From positions 62,001 through 126,000 of the forward strand of contig CP013099.1 of assembly GCA_001447805.1 (NCBI GenBank): a stretch of 64,000 nt of DNA, written 5' to 3'. Both the position numbers and the translations under genes were made by a program. Below the pieces are notes generated by a model. It saw nothing but the letters and a program-made list of their open reading frames with translations, made no database searches and was not told the DNA's origin. Position 1 is the stretch's first letter; each line of letters opens with the position of its first letter. This document shows, piece after piece, positions 8,759 to 18,668 of this stretch. Source of the stretch: Candidatus Tenderia electrophaga (GTDB lineage: Bacteria; Pseudomonadota; Gammaproteobacteria; Tenderiales; Tenderiaceae).

Positions 8759-10510
8759 ATGGCGAGCCTGAGTCTAAAAGGCGTCGGCGTTTCCCGTGGC
8801 ATTGCCGTGGGCAAGGCCTACCTGTTGCAGCGTGATCAGCTTAAGGTGCGGGAATACTTGATACCGCCGAGCCTGGTCGAGGCGGAGCAGGAGCGTTTCA
8901 AGCAGGCGGTGGCCACCGCCAAGCAGCAGCTCGCCGAGGTGCGTCAACGTATTCCCCAGTCGACGCCGGTGGACATCGTCTCCTTCATCGACACCCACCT
9001 GTTGATGCTCAATGACAAGGCCCTGGCGCAGGCGCCTTTGAGTCTAATCCGCGAACGCGGTTGCAATGCCGAATGGGCGCTGAAGCTGCAGCGCGACGCC
9101 CTGGTGGCGGTGTTCGAGGACATGGACGACGCCTATCTGCGCACGCGCCGTGACGACGTCGACCATGTGGTCGACCGCATCCAGCGCATCCTGTTGAACC
9201 AGGTCGATAACATCCAGGTGATGATGGACGGCCGTCTCAAGGGCAAGGTCATCATCGCCGACGATCTTTCGCCGGCCGATACGGTCACCATGCAGAACGA
9301 AGGCATTGTCGCCTTTGTGACCGAATTCGGCGGCCCCAATTCCCACACCACCATCCTGGCGCGCAGTCTCGGCATTCCCGCCGTGGTCGGCGTGAAGAAC
9401 GCCCTGCGTTATCTGCGTCAAAGTGAGATGCTGGTGGTGGACGGCTATCAGGGGGTGCTGCTGGCAGCGCCGGATGCACGCGGCCTGGCCCACTACGCAC
9501 AGCGCCAGCGCGAGGAAAAGCGCCATCAGTCGGAACTCAACAAGCTCAAGGAGCTGCCGGCCGTCAGCCGCGACGGGCTGGCCATCTCTTTGCAGGCCAA
9601 TGTGGAGATACCCGAAGACCTGGCCGTGATGAACAAGGTGGCGGCCAAGGGGGTCGGTTTGTATCGCACCGAATACCTGTTCATGAATCGCGATCAACCC
9701 CCCGACGAAGAGGAGCAGTACCAGACCTACCGCGAGGTGGTGAAACGCCTGCGTGGCCGGCCCTTGACCATCCGCACCCTCGACCTGGGGGCGGATAAGA
9801 CGCCGGGCTACGAAGCGCGTCCCGAGGTGCGTGGCGTGGTCACCAATCCGGCGCTGGGATTGCGCGCCATTCGTCTGTGTCTACGCGATACCGCCCTGTT
9901 TCTTACTCAACTGCGCGCTATTCTGCGCGTCTCGGCCGAAGGCCCCATCAACATGATGATCCCCATGCTGGCCAGTGTGCAGGAGTTGCAACAGGCCATG
10001 GTGCTGATCAATCAGGCCAAGGAGGAGCTACTGCGCGAAGGCAAACCCATTGATGAAAATGTTCCCGTCGGCGGTATGATCGAGGTGCCGGCGGCGGCCT
10101 TGCTGGCGCACGTGTTTGCCAAACAGCTGGATTTTCTGTCCATCGGCACTAACGATCTGGTGCAGTACACCATGGCAGCGGACCGCCTCGACAATGCCGT
10201 CAACTATCTCTATCAGCCCACTCACCCCGCCGTGCTGCGCCTCATCGACATGACCATCAAGGCGGGACGCAAGGCCGGTATTCCGGTGGCCATGTGCGGC
10301 GAGATGGCGGGCGAGTCGCGCTATACCCGTTTGTTGCTAGGGTTGGGACTGACCGAATTCAGCATGCAGCCGGCCATGTTGCCGGAGGTCAAAAGCATCA
10401 TTCAGGAATCGGATGTGGAACAGCTCACTAAACGGGTGCGCCGGGTGTTGCGCATGTCATCCGCCCCGGAGGTGGATGCCTTTCTCGAAAAACTTAACGA
10501 TTTAGTTTGA
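8759..10510 (+). CDS. ptsI: PTS enzyme I (phosphoenolpyruvate-protein phosphotransferase)
   Basis: Transfers phosphate from PEP to HPr. The 583 residues show the swivelling His domain (G-G-P-N-S-H-T-T, His about residue 196) and the PEP-binding barrel with G-V-G-L-Y-R-T-E-Y-L-F-M and the C-terminal catalytic C-G-E-M-A-G. No GAF domain is present, so it is the plain EI rather than PtsP. About 180 bases before it hold no gene. No strong ribosome site is seen. Confidence 0.97.
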   Translation: MASLSLKGVGVSRGIAVGKAYLLQRDQLKVREYLIPPSLVEAEQERFKQAVATAKQQLAEVRQRIPQSTPVDIVSFIDTHLLMLNDKALAQAPLSLIRERGCNAEWALKLQRDALVAVFEDMDDAYLRTRRDDVDHVVDRIQRILLNQVDNIQVMMDGRLKGKVIIADDLSPADTVTMQNEGIVAFVTEFGGPNSHTTILARSLGIPAVVGVKNALRYLRQSEMLVVDGYQGVLLAAPDARGLAHYAQRQREEKRHQSELNKLKELPAVSRDGLAISLQANVEIPEDLAVMNKVAAKGVGLYRTEYLFMNRDQPPDEEEQYQTYREVVKRLRGRPLTIRTLDLGADKTPGYEARPEVRGVVTNPALGLRAIRLCLRDTALFLTQLRAILRVSAEGPINMMIPMLASVQELQQAMVLINQAKEELLREGKPIDENVPVGGMIEVPAAALLAHVFAKQLDFLSIGTNDLVQYTMAADRLDNAVNYLYQPTHPAVLRLIDMTIKAGRKAGIPVAMCGEMAGESRYTRLLLGLGLTEFSMQPAMLPEVKSIIQESDVEQLTKRVRRVLRMSSAPEVDAFLEKLNDLV

Positions 10511-10600
10511 TTATTTTGTCTGCAGGGCTGGCGCCGTTTTCGCCGCGCCCTTAAAATCCTCGCTTATGCTCGACCACGCATAACCCGGTTCACTGACGTC

Positions 10601-11959
10601 ATGGCTGAAACTCAAGAACAAGAAAAATCGCAAACGCGCTTGCAGAGTTTTGCCGAGGCGTTGGAGAGTGGCCGCCTGGTCACGATCCGCCGCATGGTGA
10701 ACGAGTTGCATGCGGCGGAAATCGCCCACTTGCTCGAATCCCTGCCGCCCTCCGAGCGCGAACTGGTGTGGGAGATGGTGGAGCCGGACAAGGACGGCGA
10801 CATCCTCAGCTACGTCAACGACGATGTGCGCGCCAAGCTGATTCACCAGATGGAGACCGACGAGCTGGTGGCGGCGGCCGAGAGTCTCGACACCGACGAC
10901 CTGGCCGACATCCTCCAGGATCTGCCCGACATGGTGATCCACGAGGTGCTGCAGTCCATGAGCGAGCAGGATCGCTTCCGGCTCGAGGCGGTACTGTCCT
11001 ATCCGGAAGACACCGCCGGCGGCTTGATGAACATCGATACCGTCACGGTGCGGCCCAATGTCACCATCGACGTGGTATTGCGCTACCTGCGCCTGCGCGG
11101 TCAACTGCCGGAGATGACCGATTACTTGTACGTGGTCAACCGCAACGACAAGTTTCTCGGCCTGCTGTCGCTGGCCGACATCGTCACCAAGGACCCCGGC
11201 CTGATGGTGGGCCAGGTGATGATTCACGATTTCGAGCCCATTCCCGCCAACATGTCGGCCAGGGAGGTGGCGGGCCTGTTCGAACGCCGCGACCTGATCA
11301 CGGCGCCGGTGGTGGACGACGACGGCAGGCTGCTGGGCCGTATCACCATCGACGACGTGGTCGACGTCATTCGCGAAGAGGCCGAGCACTCCATCATGAG
11401 CATGGCGGGCCTGGACGAGGAGGACGACATCTTCGCGCCGGTGGTGGTCAGCTCGCGCCGCCGCGGCATTTGGCTCGGCATCAATCTGATCACCGCCCTG
11501 ATCGCCTCCTGGGTCATTGGCCTGTTCGACGCCACCATAGAAAAGGTGGTAGCACTGGCGGTGCTGATGCCCATCGTCGCCAGCATGGGCGGTATCGCCG
11601 GCAGTCAAACCCTTACCCTGGTGATTCGCGGCATGGCGTTGGGCCATATCGGCTCGGCCAATGCCAAGCGCATCCTCACCAAGGAGCTGGCGGTGGGCGG
11701 TCTCAACGGGCTGCTGTGGGCCCTGGTAGTGGCCGTGGTCTCCACCCTCTGGTTCGGCAACTACATGATCGGTGTGATTATCGCCGCCGCCATGCTCATC
11801 AACCTGGTGGCCGCCGCCCTGGCGGGCGCCACCATCCCCCTGTTCATGCGGCGCATGGGTATCGACCCCGCGCTGTCCTCCTCGGTGGTGCTCACTACCG
11901 TCACCGATGTGGTTGGTTTCTTTGCCTTTTTGGGGCTGGCGACAGTGGTTCTACTGTAA
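10601..11959 (+). CDS. mgtE: Magnesium transporter MgtE
   Basis: Mg2+-gated channel/transporter. Order of parts: N-terminal alpha-solenoid (residues about 10-130), two CBS domains (about 135-255), connecting helix, then five membrane helices in the C-terminal 180 residues with the conserved P-x-x-x-x-x-G-G-x-x-G-x-Q segment (I-V-A-S-M-G-G-I-A-G-S-Q). 452 residues is standard. mgtE after a PTS phosphocarrier gene is a recurrent arrangement in Proteobacteria. Confidence 0.97.
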   Translation: MAETQEQEKSQTRLQSFAEALESGRLVTIRRMVNELHAAEIAHLLESLPPSERELVWEMVEPDKDGDILSYVNDDVRAKLIHQMETDELVAAAESLDTDDLADILQDLPDMVIHEVLQSMSEQDRFRLEAVLSYPEDTAGGLMNIDTVTVRPNVTIDVVLRYLRLRGQLPEMTDYLYVVNRNDKFLGLLSLADIVTKDPGLMVGQVMIHDFEPIPANMSAREVAGLFERRDLITAPVVDDDGRLLGRITIDDVVDVIREEAEHSIMSMAGLDEEDDIFAPVVVSSRRRGIWLGINLITALIASWVIGLFDATIEKVVALAVLMPIVASMGGIAGSQTLTLVIRGMALGHIGSANAKRILTKELAVGGLNGLLWALVVAVVSTLWFGNYMIGVIIAAAMLINLVAAALAGATIPLFMRRMGIDPALSSSVVLTTVTDVVGFFAFLGLATVVLL

Positions 11960-12072
11960 TTGTCGCAGGGCTCGCAACATCCCCCTGATAAGACTCATTG
12001 ATAATGAATGGCGTGGCGGTGACGATATATAAAGATGTCATTGCCAATTAGTCTTGTTGTTTCAAGGAAATC

Positions 12073-13278
12073 ATGCCCGAGCTGTTCGTCGCCCGCCAAC
12101 CCATTTATAACCGTACCCAGCATGTGTACGGTTATGAGCTGTTGTATCGCCATGGCGCCGACGAGGCGCAGGCCGAGGGCGATGCCGCCACCTCGCAGGT
12201 GATCCTCAACGCCATGACCGAAATCGGCTTGGACAGCCTGGTCGGCGCGCGTGTGGCCTGCATCAATCTGACGCGTGGCTTTGTCGTCGGCCAGTATTCT
12301 TTACCCCTCCCTGCCGATCGGGTGGTGATCGAGGTGCTGGAGGATATAGCCGTCGATGATGAGCTGCTCGCCGGAGTGAAACACTTGGTCAAGCAGGGCT
12401 ATACCATCGCTTTGGATGATTTTATTTATCAGGAGTCGATGTTGCCCCTGTTGGCGCTGGCCCATATTGTTAAGCTCGATGTGCAGGCCATAAGTGAAGA
12501 GGAGCTGCGCGCCCATGTGCACGCCCTGAGGGAGTATCCCCACCTCAAGTTGTTGGCTGAGAAGATCGAGATTCCCGAGGAATACGAGGTCTGCCGCGAG
12601 CTGGGTTTTGACTATTTTCAGGGGTACTTCTTTTCCCGGCCCAAGATCATCCGCCGCACCCGTCTGCCGTCCAATCAGCTGGCCTTGATGCAGTTGTTGG
12701 CCGAGGTGCAGCGCCCCGATACCACCATTCCCAAACTCGAAACCCTGATCACCCAGGATGTAGGCTTGAGTTACAAGCTGCTGCGTTACATAAACTCGGC
12801 CTTTTTCGCCATGCCCAAGTCGGTGGACAGCATCCAACGGGCGGTACTGCTGCTCGGCACCAAGGTGATTCAGAAATGGGCGACCCTGCTGGTATTGGCG
12901 CGGGTGGAAGACAAACCCAGCGAGCTGATGGTCACCGCCGTGGTGCGCGCCAAGATGTGCGAAATCCTGGCCAAGGCGGTGAATTACGAAGCCGAGGACA
13001 CCTGCTTTACCGTCGGCCTGTTGTCTGTGCTGGAGGCCCTGCTGGATATGCCCATGGAAAAGGTGCTCGGCATGCTGGCCCTTTCCGACGAGGTCAACCA
13101 GGCGCTGTTACGCTATGAAGGCACGCCCGGCAAGTTGCTGCAATTGGCCCTGCACTACGAATACGGGGAATGGGACCAGCTCGATTATCCGGAGCTGGAA
13201 GAGGACGTCATCCTTGACGCCTATCTGCAGTCCATCGCCTGGGCCACGGAGGCCTGTCGCAGTCTATTGGGGGAATAA
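12073..13278 (+). CDS. EAL and HDOD domain signalling protein (YuxH-like)
   Basis: Cytoplasmic 401-residue protein. The N-terminal half is an EAL-type domain opening with F-V-A-R-Q-P-I-Y; the EAL signature reads Y-E-L-L-Y-R, with L-D-D-F, V-K-L-D and A-E-K-I-E present, so cyclic-di-GMP binding is plausible but hydrolysis is uncertain. The C-terminal half is an HDOD domain (D-V-G-L-S-Y-K-L-L-R-Y-I-N-S). A ribosome site AAGGAAA precedes the ATG. It is monocistronic between mgtE and a convergent gene. Confidence 0.9.
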   Translation: MPELFVARQPIYNRTQHVYGYELLYRHGADEAQAEGDAATSQVILNAMTEIGLDSLVGARVACINLTRGFVVGQYSLPLPADRVVIEVLEDIAVDDELLAGVKHLVKQGYTIALDDFIYQESMLPLLALAHIVKLDVQAISEEELRAHVHALREYPHLKLLAEKIEIPEEYEVCRELGFDYFQGYFFSRPKIIRRTRLPSNQLALMQLLAEVQRPDTTIPKLETLITQDVGLSYKLLRYINSAFFAMPKSVDSIQRAVLLLGTKVIQKWATLLVLARVEDKPSELMVTAVVRAKMCEILAKAVNYEAEDTCFTVGLLSVLEALLDMPMEKVLGMLALSDEVNQALLRYEGTPGKLLQLALHYEYGEWDQLDYPELEEDVILDAYLQSIAWATEACRSLLGE

Positions 13279-13457
13279 CGCCCCGCTACGCAATCTTCCC
13301 CAGCGGCCGATGCCCGGCACATCGATTTCGTTTTCGTTCTGCGAGTACGAGGTTCTCACGGTGAAAAATACGTGCGCTGATGACGCCGAGAACGTGCACT
13401 GCCACCCGCCACAACAGCGTCAATATTCCCGGCCACCGCAACGGACCGGGTAGGGGA
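13279..13457. other. Convergent intergenic stretch
   Basis: About 180 bases between the EAL/HDOD gene and the end of the hydantoinase gene. I see no gene and no clear terminator. Confidence 0.4.
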
Positions 13458-15431
13458 TTATCCCGATCGCCGGTGTTGTCGCGTGAGCAGCAGATTGCCG
13501 TAGTCATCGACGCGACAGCGCCAGTGGTCGGCAATTAAGGTCGTCGCCACGGTCTCGGTAATCAAGGCGGGCCCGTCGATTTGCTGCCCCGCCGCGAGCC
13601 GCGCTCGATCCAATACGCTGACCGGCTGGCTGATGCCGTGCAATCTGGCCTCATCGGAGGCGGCGCCGGGCGCGGCGTTTTTAGCCAAGACCGGAATATG
13701 TAACTCGGGTGCCGGACCGTGCGCGCGCAGACGAATATTCACCAGTTCCACCGCGTGCTGTAGACGGTGGCCGTAGCGTTGTTCATGCGTCTGGTGAAAC
13801 GCTGCGCCGCTGTGTGCCAGGCCCTGCCAGGGGATATTGAGGCTGAAGGCCTGGCCGCGATAGCGCAGGTCCAGTGAGCGCTCCAGGCTGACCTGCCCGG
13901 CAGCAATGCCTTCATCGGCCAAGGCCGCCAAGGCCTTCTGTTCCAGGTTTTGAAATTCCTGTTCCAGCGTTTGCGCGTGTATGTGCTCCAGCTCGGCGGC
14001 GATGGTGTGCGACAGCTCGCGGCTGCGCCGCGCCACCAGCATGCCGAAGGCCGACAGCACGCCGCCCTGGATCGGCACCAGGGCGCGGTCCATGCCCAGC
14101 GCCTCGGCCAGGGCGCAGACATGCAGCCCGCCAGCGCCGCCGAAGGGCATTAAGGTGAATGCTCGCGGATCCATGCCACGCTGGATGGAGATGACCCGCA
14201 AGGCCTGGCCCATGTGTTCGTCGGCGATGCGGATGATACCTTCGGCGGTGTCCTCTATGCTGAGTTTGAGTTGATGCGCCAGTTGTCGGACCGCGGCATG
14301 GGCGGCGTCCGGATCGAGTGGCATCTCGCCGCCGAGAAAGGCGTCGGGGCGCAGTCGCCCGAGCAGCAGGTTGGCGTCGGTGACGGTGGCGTGCGCGCCA
14401 CCGCGGCCGTAACAGGCGGGACCGGGATCGGCGCCGGCCGATTCGGGGCCCACCTGCAGCAGACCGCCGGCGTCGATCCAGGCGATGGAGCCGCCGCCGG
14501 CGCCGATGGTATGCATGTCCACCATGGGCACCGCCACCGGATAGGGACCGATATGGCCCTCACTGGTGAGGCGCGGTTCGCCGTCGATCAGGGCGACGTC
14601 GGTGGAGGTGCCGCCCATGTCGAAGGTGAGCAAGCGTTCATGCCCGGCCAGGGCACCGATATAGCGTGCCCCGGCCAGGCCGCCCGCCGGTCCGGAGAGC
14701 AGCATGTGCACCGCCAGCCGGCCGGCCTGCGCCGCGGCGAGGGTGCCGCCGGAGCTTTGCATCACGGCGATGGGCGTTTGCGGCAGGCCGTGTTGCAGGC
14801 GCTGCAGATACTGTTCCACCCGTGGCCCGATCCAGGCGTTGAGCCAGGTGGTGATGCCGCGCTCGTATTCCTTGTATTCGGGCAGGATGGCGGAAGACCG
14901 GGATACAAAAATATCTTTTGGCACGATGTCCTCAATGGCCTGCTCGGCGCGCGCGTCGATAAAGGAGAACAGCAGGTTGATGGCCACCGCCTCGGGCTTG
15001 AGTTGCTGCAGTTGCTCGCGCAAATGCTTCAGGTCATCGGCGCTCAGCGCTTCGAGCAACGTGCCGTCGGCAGCGATGCGCCCGCCCGTTTCCAGACACA
15101 GATCGGGCGGCACCGGCGGGGCGACGGGCTCGGGCTGCAGATCATAGAGTTCACGCCGCGCCTGGCGGCCGATGCTGAGCATGTCGCCGAAACCGCGGTT
15201 GGTGATGAACGCGGTGCGCACCCCCTTGCCCTCCAAGGCCGCGTTGGTGGCCACGGTGGAGCCGTGGATGATGGTCAGTTGGGCGGGATCGAGGCCCAGG
15301 TCGGCTATGCCGCCGAGGATCGCTTCTTCCGGGGCCTGGGGCGTGGAGAGACGTTTGTGCAGGCGCAGCGCGCGACCGTCGAAGAGGACGAAATCGGTAA
15401 AGGTGCCGCCGGTGTCGATGCCGAGTAGCAT
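13458..15431 (-). CDS. Hydantoinase/oxoprolinase family protein, subunit A (HyuA-like)
   Basis: ATP-dependent amidohydrolase subunit of the hydantoinase/5-oxoprolinase family. It begins G-I-D-T-G-G-T-F-T-D-F, the actin-like ATP-binding motif, and has a second one, L-T-F-D-M-G-G-T-S-T-D-V, in the middle. I chose the ATG at 15431 (657 residues) because AAAGGA lies upstream and the family starts there; the frame is open to 15554. HyuA normally needs HyuB, which is not adjacent. The substrate cannot be assigned. Confidence 0.92.
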   Translation of the reverse strand: MLLGIDTGGTFTDFVLFDGRALRLHKRLSTPQAPEEAILGGIADLGLDPAQLTIIHGSTVATNAALEGKGVRTAFITNRGFGDMLSIGRQARRELYDLQPEPVAPPVPPDLCLETGGRIAADGTLLEALSADDLKHLREQLQQLKPEAVAINLLFSFIDARAEQAIEDIVPKDIFVSRSSAILPEYKEYERGITTWLNAWIGPRVEQYLQRLQHGLPQTPIAVMQSSGGTLAAAQAGRLAVHMLLSGPAGGLAGARYIGALAGHERLLTFDMGGTSTDVALIDGEPRLTSEGHIGPYPVAVPMVDMHTIGAGGGSIAWIDAGGLLQVGPESAGADPGPACYGRGGAHATVTDANLLLGRLRPDAFLGGEMPLDPDAAHAAVRQLAHQLKLSIEDTAEGIIRIADEHMGQALRVISIQRGMDPRAFTLMPFGGAGGLHVCALAEALGMDRALVPIQGGVLSAFGMLVARRSRELSHTIAAELEHIHAQTLEQEFQNLEQKALAALADEGIAAGQVSLERSLDLRYRGQAFSLNIPWQGLAHSGAAFHQTHEQRYGHRLQHAVELVNIRLRAHGPAPELHIPVLAKNAAPGAASDEARLHGISQPVSVLDRARLAAGQQIDGPALITETVATTLIADHWRCRVDDYGNLLLTRQHRRSG

Positions 15432-15563
15432 ACTGTTATCCTTTGCTGACACAATGCCGGGGATGGTGCGTGGCTTGAGCCATCTGTTGAGAAAAAATAT
15501 TATAAGCCGGTCACTGTAATTCACACACCGTTTAGCCAAACAAGGACGAGACAAGCGAACCTT

Positions 15564-16526
15564 ATGACATTGTCGGATGCGTTGATACAGGTCGATCAGG
15601 TCAGCCGTTTTTACGGCCCCTTATGCGCTCTGAAGGAAATCAGTTTCGAGGTGCAAAAGGGCGAAGTGCTGGGCTTCTTGGGGCCCAACGGCGCCGGCAA
15701 ATCCACCACCATGCAAATCCTCAGCGGCAATCTGGCGCCCAGCGCCGGGCGGGTGATGATCTGCGGCATCGACCTGTTGGACAAGCCCAAACAAGCCAAG
15801 GCCCTGCTCGGTTACCTGCCCGACCAGCCGCCGGTGTATCGCGAACTCACGGTGGATGAGTATCTGCTTTATTGTGCCCGACTCAACCGTATCCCGGCGG
15901 CGCAGCGGCGCCAGGCCCTAGACCTGGCCAAGCAGCGTTGCGGGCTTGCCGACGTGGGCCGGCGCTTGATCGGCAATCTCTCCAAGGGCTACCGCCAGCG
16001 CGTCGGCATCGCCCAGGCGATAATTCATGCCCCGGCGGTGGTGATCCTGGACGAGCCCACGGTCGGCCTCGATCCCATCCAGATCCGCGAGATTCGTGCC
16101 CTCATCCGCGAGCTGCGCACCGATCACAGTGTGATTCTGTCCACGCACATCCTGCCCGAGGTGCAGGCGGTGTGCGACCGGGTGCAGATTATCAACAAGG
16201 GCGAACTGGTGCTCAGCGACAGCATCGCCGGTCTGCAACAGCGTATGCGCGGCGACAGCCTGTTGCTGACGCTGCGCAATCCGCCGGCAGTGCCGGCCTT
16301 GGAGCAGGTGGCCGGCGCGGGCCAGGTGGAGGCGCTGGGCGACGGCCGTTTTCGTGTGCATGCCCCCGACTTGGAAGCCCAGGGCGAGTCCTTGGTGATG
16401 GCGGCGGTGCAACACGGCTGGGGGCTGTATGAGCTGAGTCCCGAACGTTTGACCCTGGAGCAGATCTTCGTCGACATCACCACCACCGAGCAGGCCCACG
16501 ACGCCAACGCGGAGGCGGCGGCATGA
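15564..16526 (+). CDS. ABC transporter ATP-binding protein (GldA-like)
   Basis: Cytoplasmic ATPase of an ABC-2 type exporter. Walker A G-P-N-G-A-G-K-S-T-T, signature L-S-K-G-Y-R-Q-R-V-G and Walker B V-V-I-L-D-E-P-T-V-G-L-D-P are intact; a C-terminal domain of about 90 residues follows, as in GldA/NatA proteins. The next gene, a permease, overlaps by four bases. Together with the GldG-like and DUF4340 genes this is a complete ABC-2 auxiliary operon of unknown substrate. Confidence 0.95.
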   Translation: MTLSDALIQVDQVSRFYGPLCALKEISFEVQKGEVLGFLGPNGAGKSTTMQILSGNLAPSAGRVMICGIDLLDKPKQAKALLGYLPDQPPVYRELTVDEYLLYCARLNRIPAAQRRQALDLAKQRCGLADVGRRLIGNLSKGYRQRVGIAQAIIHAPAVVILDEPTVGLDPIQIREIRALIRELRTDHSVILSTHILPEVQAVCDRVQIINKGELVLSDSIAGLQQRMRGDSLLLTLRNPPAVPALEQVAGAGQVEALGDGRFRVHAPDLEAQGESLVMAAVQHGWGLYELSPERLTLEQIFVDITTTEQAHDANAEAAA

Positions 16527-17281
16527 TGATCTTCACCATCGCCGGGCGCGAACTGCGCAGCCTGTTTATCTCACCGTTGGCCTGGTCCATCCTGGCGGTG
16601 GTGCAGTTGATCCTGGCCTACATGTTTCTCACCCAGCTGGATCTGTTCATGAACCTGCAGTCGCGCCTGCTGGGCATGGCAGGGGCGCCCGGCGTGACCG
16701 AGATCATCGCCGCGCCGCTGTTCGGCAATGCCGCGGTGGTGTTGTTGCTGGTGGTGCCCATGCTGACCATGCGCCTGGTGAGCGAGGAGCGTCGCAGCCA
16801 GACCCTGAGTCTGTTGTTTTCGGCGCCCCTGTCCATGACGGAGATTGTGCTGGGTAAGTTTCTCGGTGTGATGGGGTTTCTGCTGATCATGGTGTTGCTG
16901 ATCGTGCTCATGCCGCTGTCGCTGTTGTTGGGCGGCGGCCTTGACTTCGGTATGCTGGCGGCGGGGGCGTTGGGATTGATCCTGTTGCTGGCTGCCTTCG
17001 CCGCCGTCGGTCTGTTCATGTCCACCCTGACCGTGCAGCCCACCATCGCCGCGGTGAGCAGTTTCGGGGTGCTGTTGCTGCTTTGGATTATCGATTGGGC
17101 CGGCAACACCGGGTCCGGCCAGGCCAGCGAACTGTTCGCCTATGTGTCGCTGTTGCGCCACTTCGAGTCGTTGCTCAAGGGGGTGTTCGACAGCGCGGAT
17201 GTGCTCTATTACCTGCTCTTCGTGACCCTGTTTCTGGTCCTGAGTATCCGCCGGCTCGATGCCGAGCGGCTGCAGCATTGA
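16523..17281 (+). CDS. ABC-2 type transporter permease (GldF-like)
   Basis: Six hydrophobic segments across 252 residues, with the E-E-R-R-S-Q-T-L segment between helices 2 and 3 that is typical of ABC-2 permeases in gliding-type clusters. It overlaps the ATPase gene. It most likely dimerises and couples to the ATPase upstream. No substrate can be read from the sequence. Confidence 0.92.
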   Translation: MMIFTIAGRELRSLFISPLAWSILAVVQLILAYMFLTQLDLFMNLQSRLLGMAGAPGVTEIIAAPLFGNAAVVLLLVVPMLTMRLVSEERRSQTLSLLFSAPLSMTEIVLGKFLGVMGFLLIMVLLIVLMPLSLLLGGGLDFGMLAAGALGLILLLAAFAAVGLFMSTLTVQPTIAAVSSFGVLLLLWIIDWAGNTGSGQASELFAYVSLLRHFESLLKGVFDSADVLYYLLFVTLFLVLSIRRLDAERLQH

Positions 17282-17300
17282 ACCTAAATTAGGTCCCGCA

Positions 17301-18668
17301 ATGAAAGTGACGCAACGTTCCAAACGTCAGATCCGGCTGCAGAATGTGCTGTTCGTGCTGCTGTTCACGGTGCTCATCGGCCTGTTGGGCTGGCTCAGCG
17401 AACACTATTCCTTCCAGGCCGACTGGACCGCCAATAACCGCAATACCCTGTCGCCGGCCAGCGTGGCGGTACTGGAACAAATGCCGGAACCGATTGAGGT
17501 GAGCGCCTTCACCGCGGACAGCGGCACCTTGAAACAGCATATCCAGGATCTGCTGGCCCGCTATCAGCGCTACAAGTCGGATGTGCGCCTCCACTTCGTC
17601 AATCCCGACACCGAGCCGCAGCAAGTGCGCGAGCAGGGGATTACCACCGACGGTGAGCTGGTGCTTGAATATCAGGGGCGCAGCGAAAAGGTCTCCGAAC
17701 TCAATGAGCAAAGCATTACCAACAGCCTGCAACGGCTGTCACGCAGTGCCGAACGCTGGATCGTCTTCGTCGAGGGGCATGGCGAGCGCAGTCCCTTCGG
17801 CCAGGCCAATCACGATCTGCAGTCCTGGGCGCAGCAGCTACAGGCCAAGGGCTTGCGCGTGCAGGGGCTGAATCTGGCCACGGCCGGGACGGTGCCGGAC
17901 AACACCAGCGTGCTGGTCATCGCCGGACCCCAGGTGAATTATCTGCCCGGCGAGGTGAGGTTGATCGAAGACTACGTGGCACGCGGCGGCAATCTGCTGT
18001 GGCTGGCCGACCCCGACGGCCTGTACGGCCTGGAGCCGCTGGCGGAGCAGTTGGGCATCACCTTCGAGCCGGGGGTGATCGTCGATCCCACCGCGCAGAT
18101 GTTCGCCATCGACGATCCGACCTTCGCCATCGTCGGCGATTACGGCCTCCATCCCCTGGTGGAAGGCTTTAATACCCTGACTATTTTCCCCTACGCCGCC
18201 GGTGTGGAGTTGGAGCTGCAGGGCGACTGGCAGGGCGAGACTCTGCTGTTGACCACGGCGCGCAGCTGGTCCGAGACCGGTGTGCTGGCGGGCGAAATCG
18301 GCTTCGACGAGTTGCAGGATGTGCCCGGTCCGCTGAGCCTGGCCGCCGCCCTGAGGCGCACCCTGGACGATGCCTCGGGCGCAACGGCGGACGGCGCCGA
18401 GCAGCGCGTAGTGGTGATGGGCGACGGTGATTTCCTCTCCAACGCCTATCTCGGCAACGGCGGCAATCTGGACCTGGGCATGAACATGGCCAATTGGCTC
18501 AGCAGCGATGACCAGCTCATCGCCATCCCGGCCAAGACAGCGCTGGACAGTTCCCTGACCCTGTCCCAGACCCAGTCCATGATCATCGGCTTCGGTTTTC
18601 TGCTGGTGCTGCCGGCGCTGCTGCTGATCAGCGGCCTGATCATCTGGCTGAAACGACGCAAGGCGTGA
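17301..18668 (+). CDS. GldG-like ABC-2 auxiliary protein
   Basis: Membrane-anchored protein of 455 residues: a cytoplasmic basic start, one helix (about 15-35), a large periplasmic GldG/DUF-type domain (L-S-P-A-S-V-A-V-L-E near the start, W-L-A-D-P-D-G in the middle) and a C-terminal helix followed by K-R-R-K-A. I chose ATG 17301; a TTG further upstream overlaps the permease. Homologues accompany ABC-2 transporters in many non-gliding bacteria. Confidence 0.88.
   Translation: MKVTQRSKRQIRLQNVLFVLLFTVLIGLLGWLSEHYSFQADWTANNRNTLSPASVAVLEQMPEPIEVSAFTADSGTLKQHIQDLLARYQRYKSDVRLHFVNPDTEPQQVREQGITTDGELVLEYQGRSEKVSELNEQSITNSLQRLSRSAERWIVFVEGHGERSPFGQANHDLQSWAQQLQAKGLRVQGLNLATAGTVPDNTSVLVIAGPQVNYLPGEVRLIEDYVARGGNLLWLADPDGLYGLEPLAEQLGITFEPGVIVDPTAQMFAIDDPTFAIVGDYGLHPLVEGFNTLTIFPYAAGVELELQGDWQGETLLLTTARSWSETGVLAGEIGFDELQDVPGPLSLAAALRRTLDDASGATADGAEQRVVVMGDGDFLSNAYLGNGGNLDLGMNMANWLSSDDQLIAIPAKTALDSSLTLSQTQSMIIGFGFLLVLPALLLISGLIIWLKRRKA

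Noticed and set aside
10511-11647. 378-residue open frame on the minus strand
   Set aside because: Antisense to mgtE, no domain and unusual His/Gln content.
14214-15428. 404-residue open frame on the plus strand
   Set aside because: It lies antisense to the hydantoinase gene, has no recognisable domain and reflects high G+C content.
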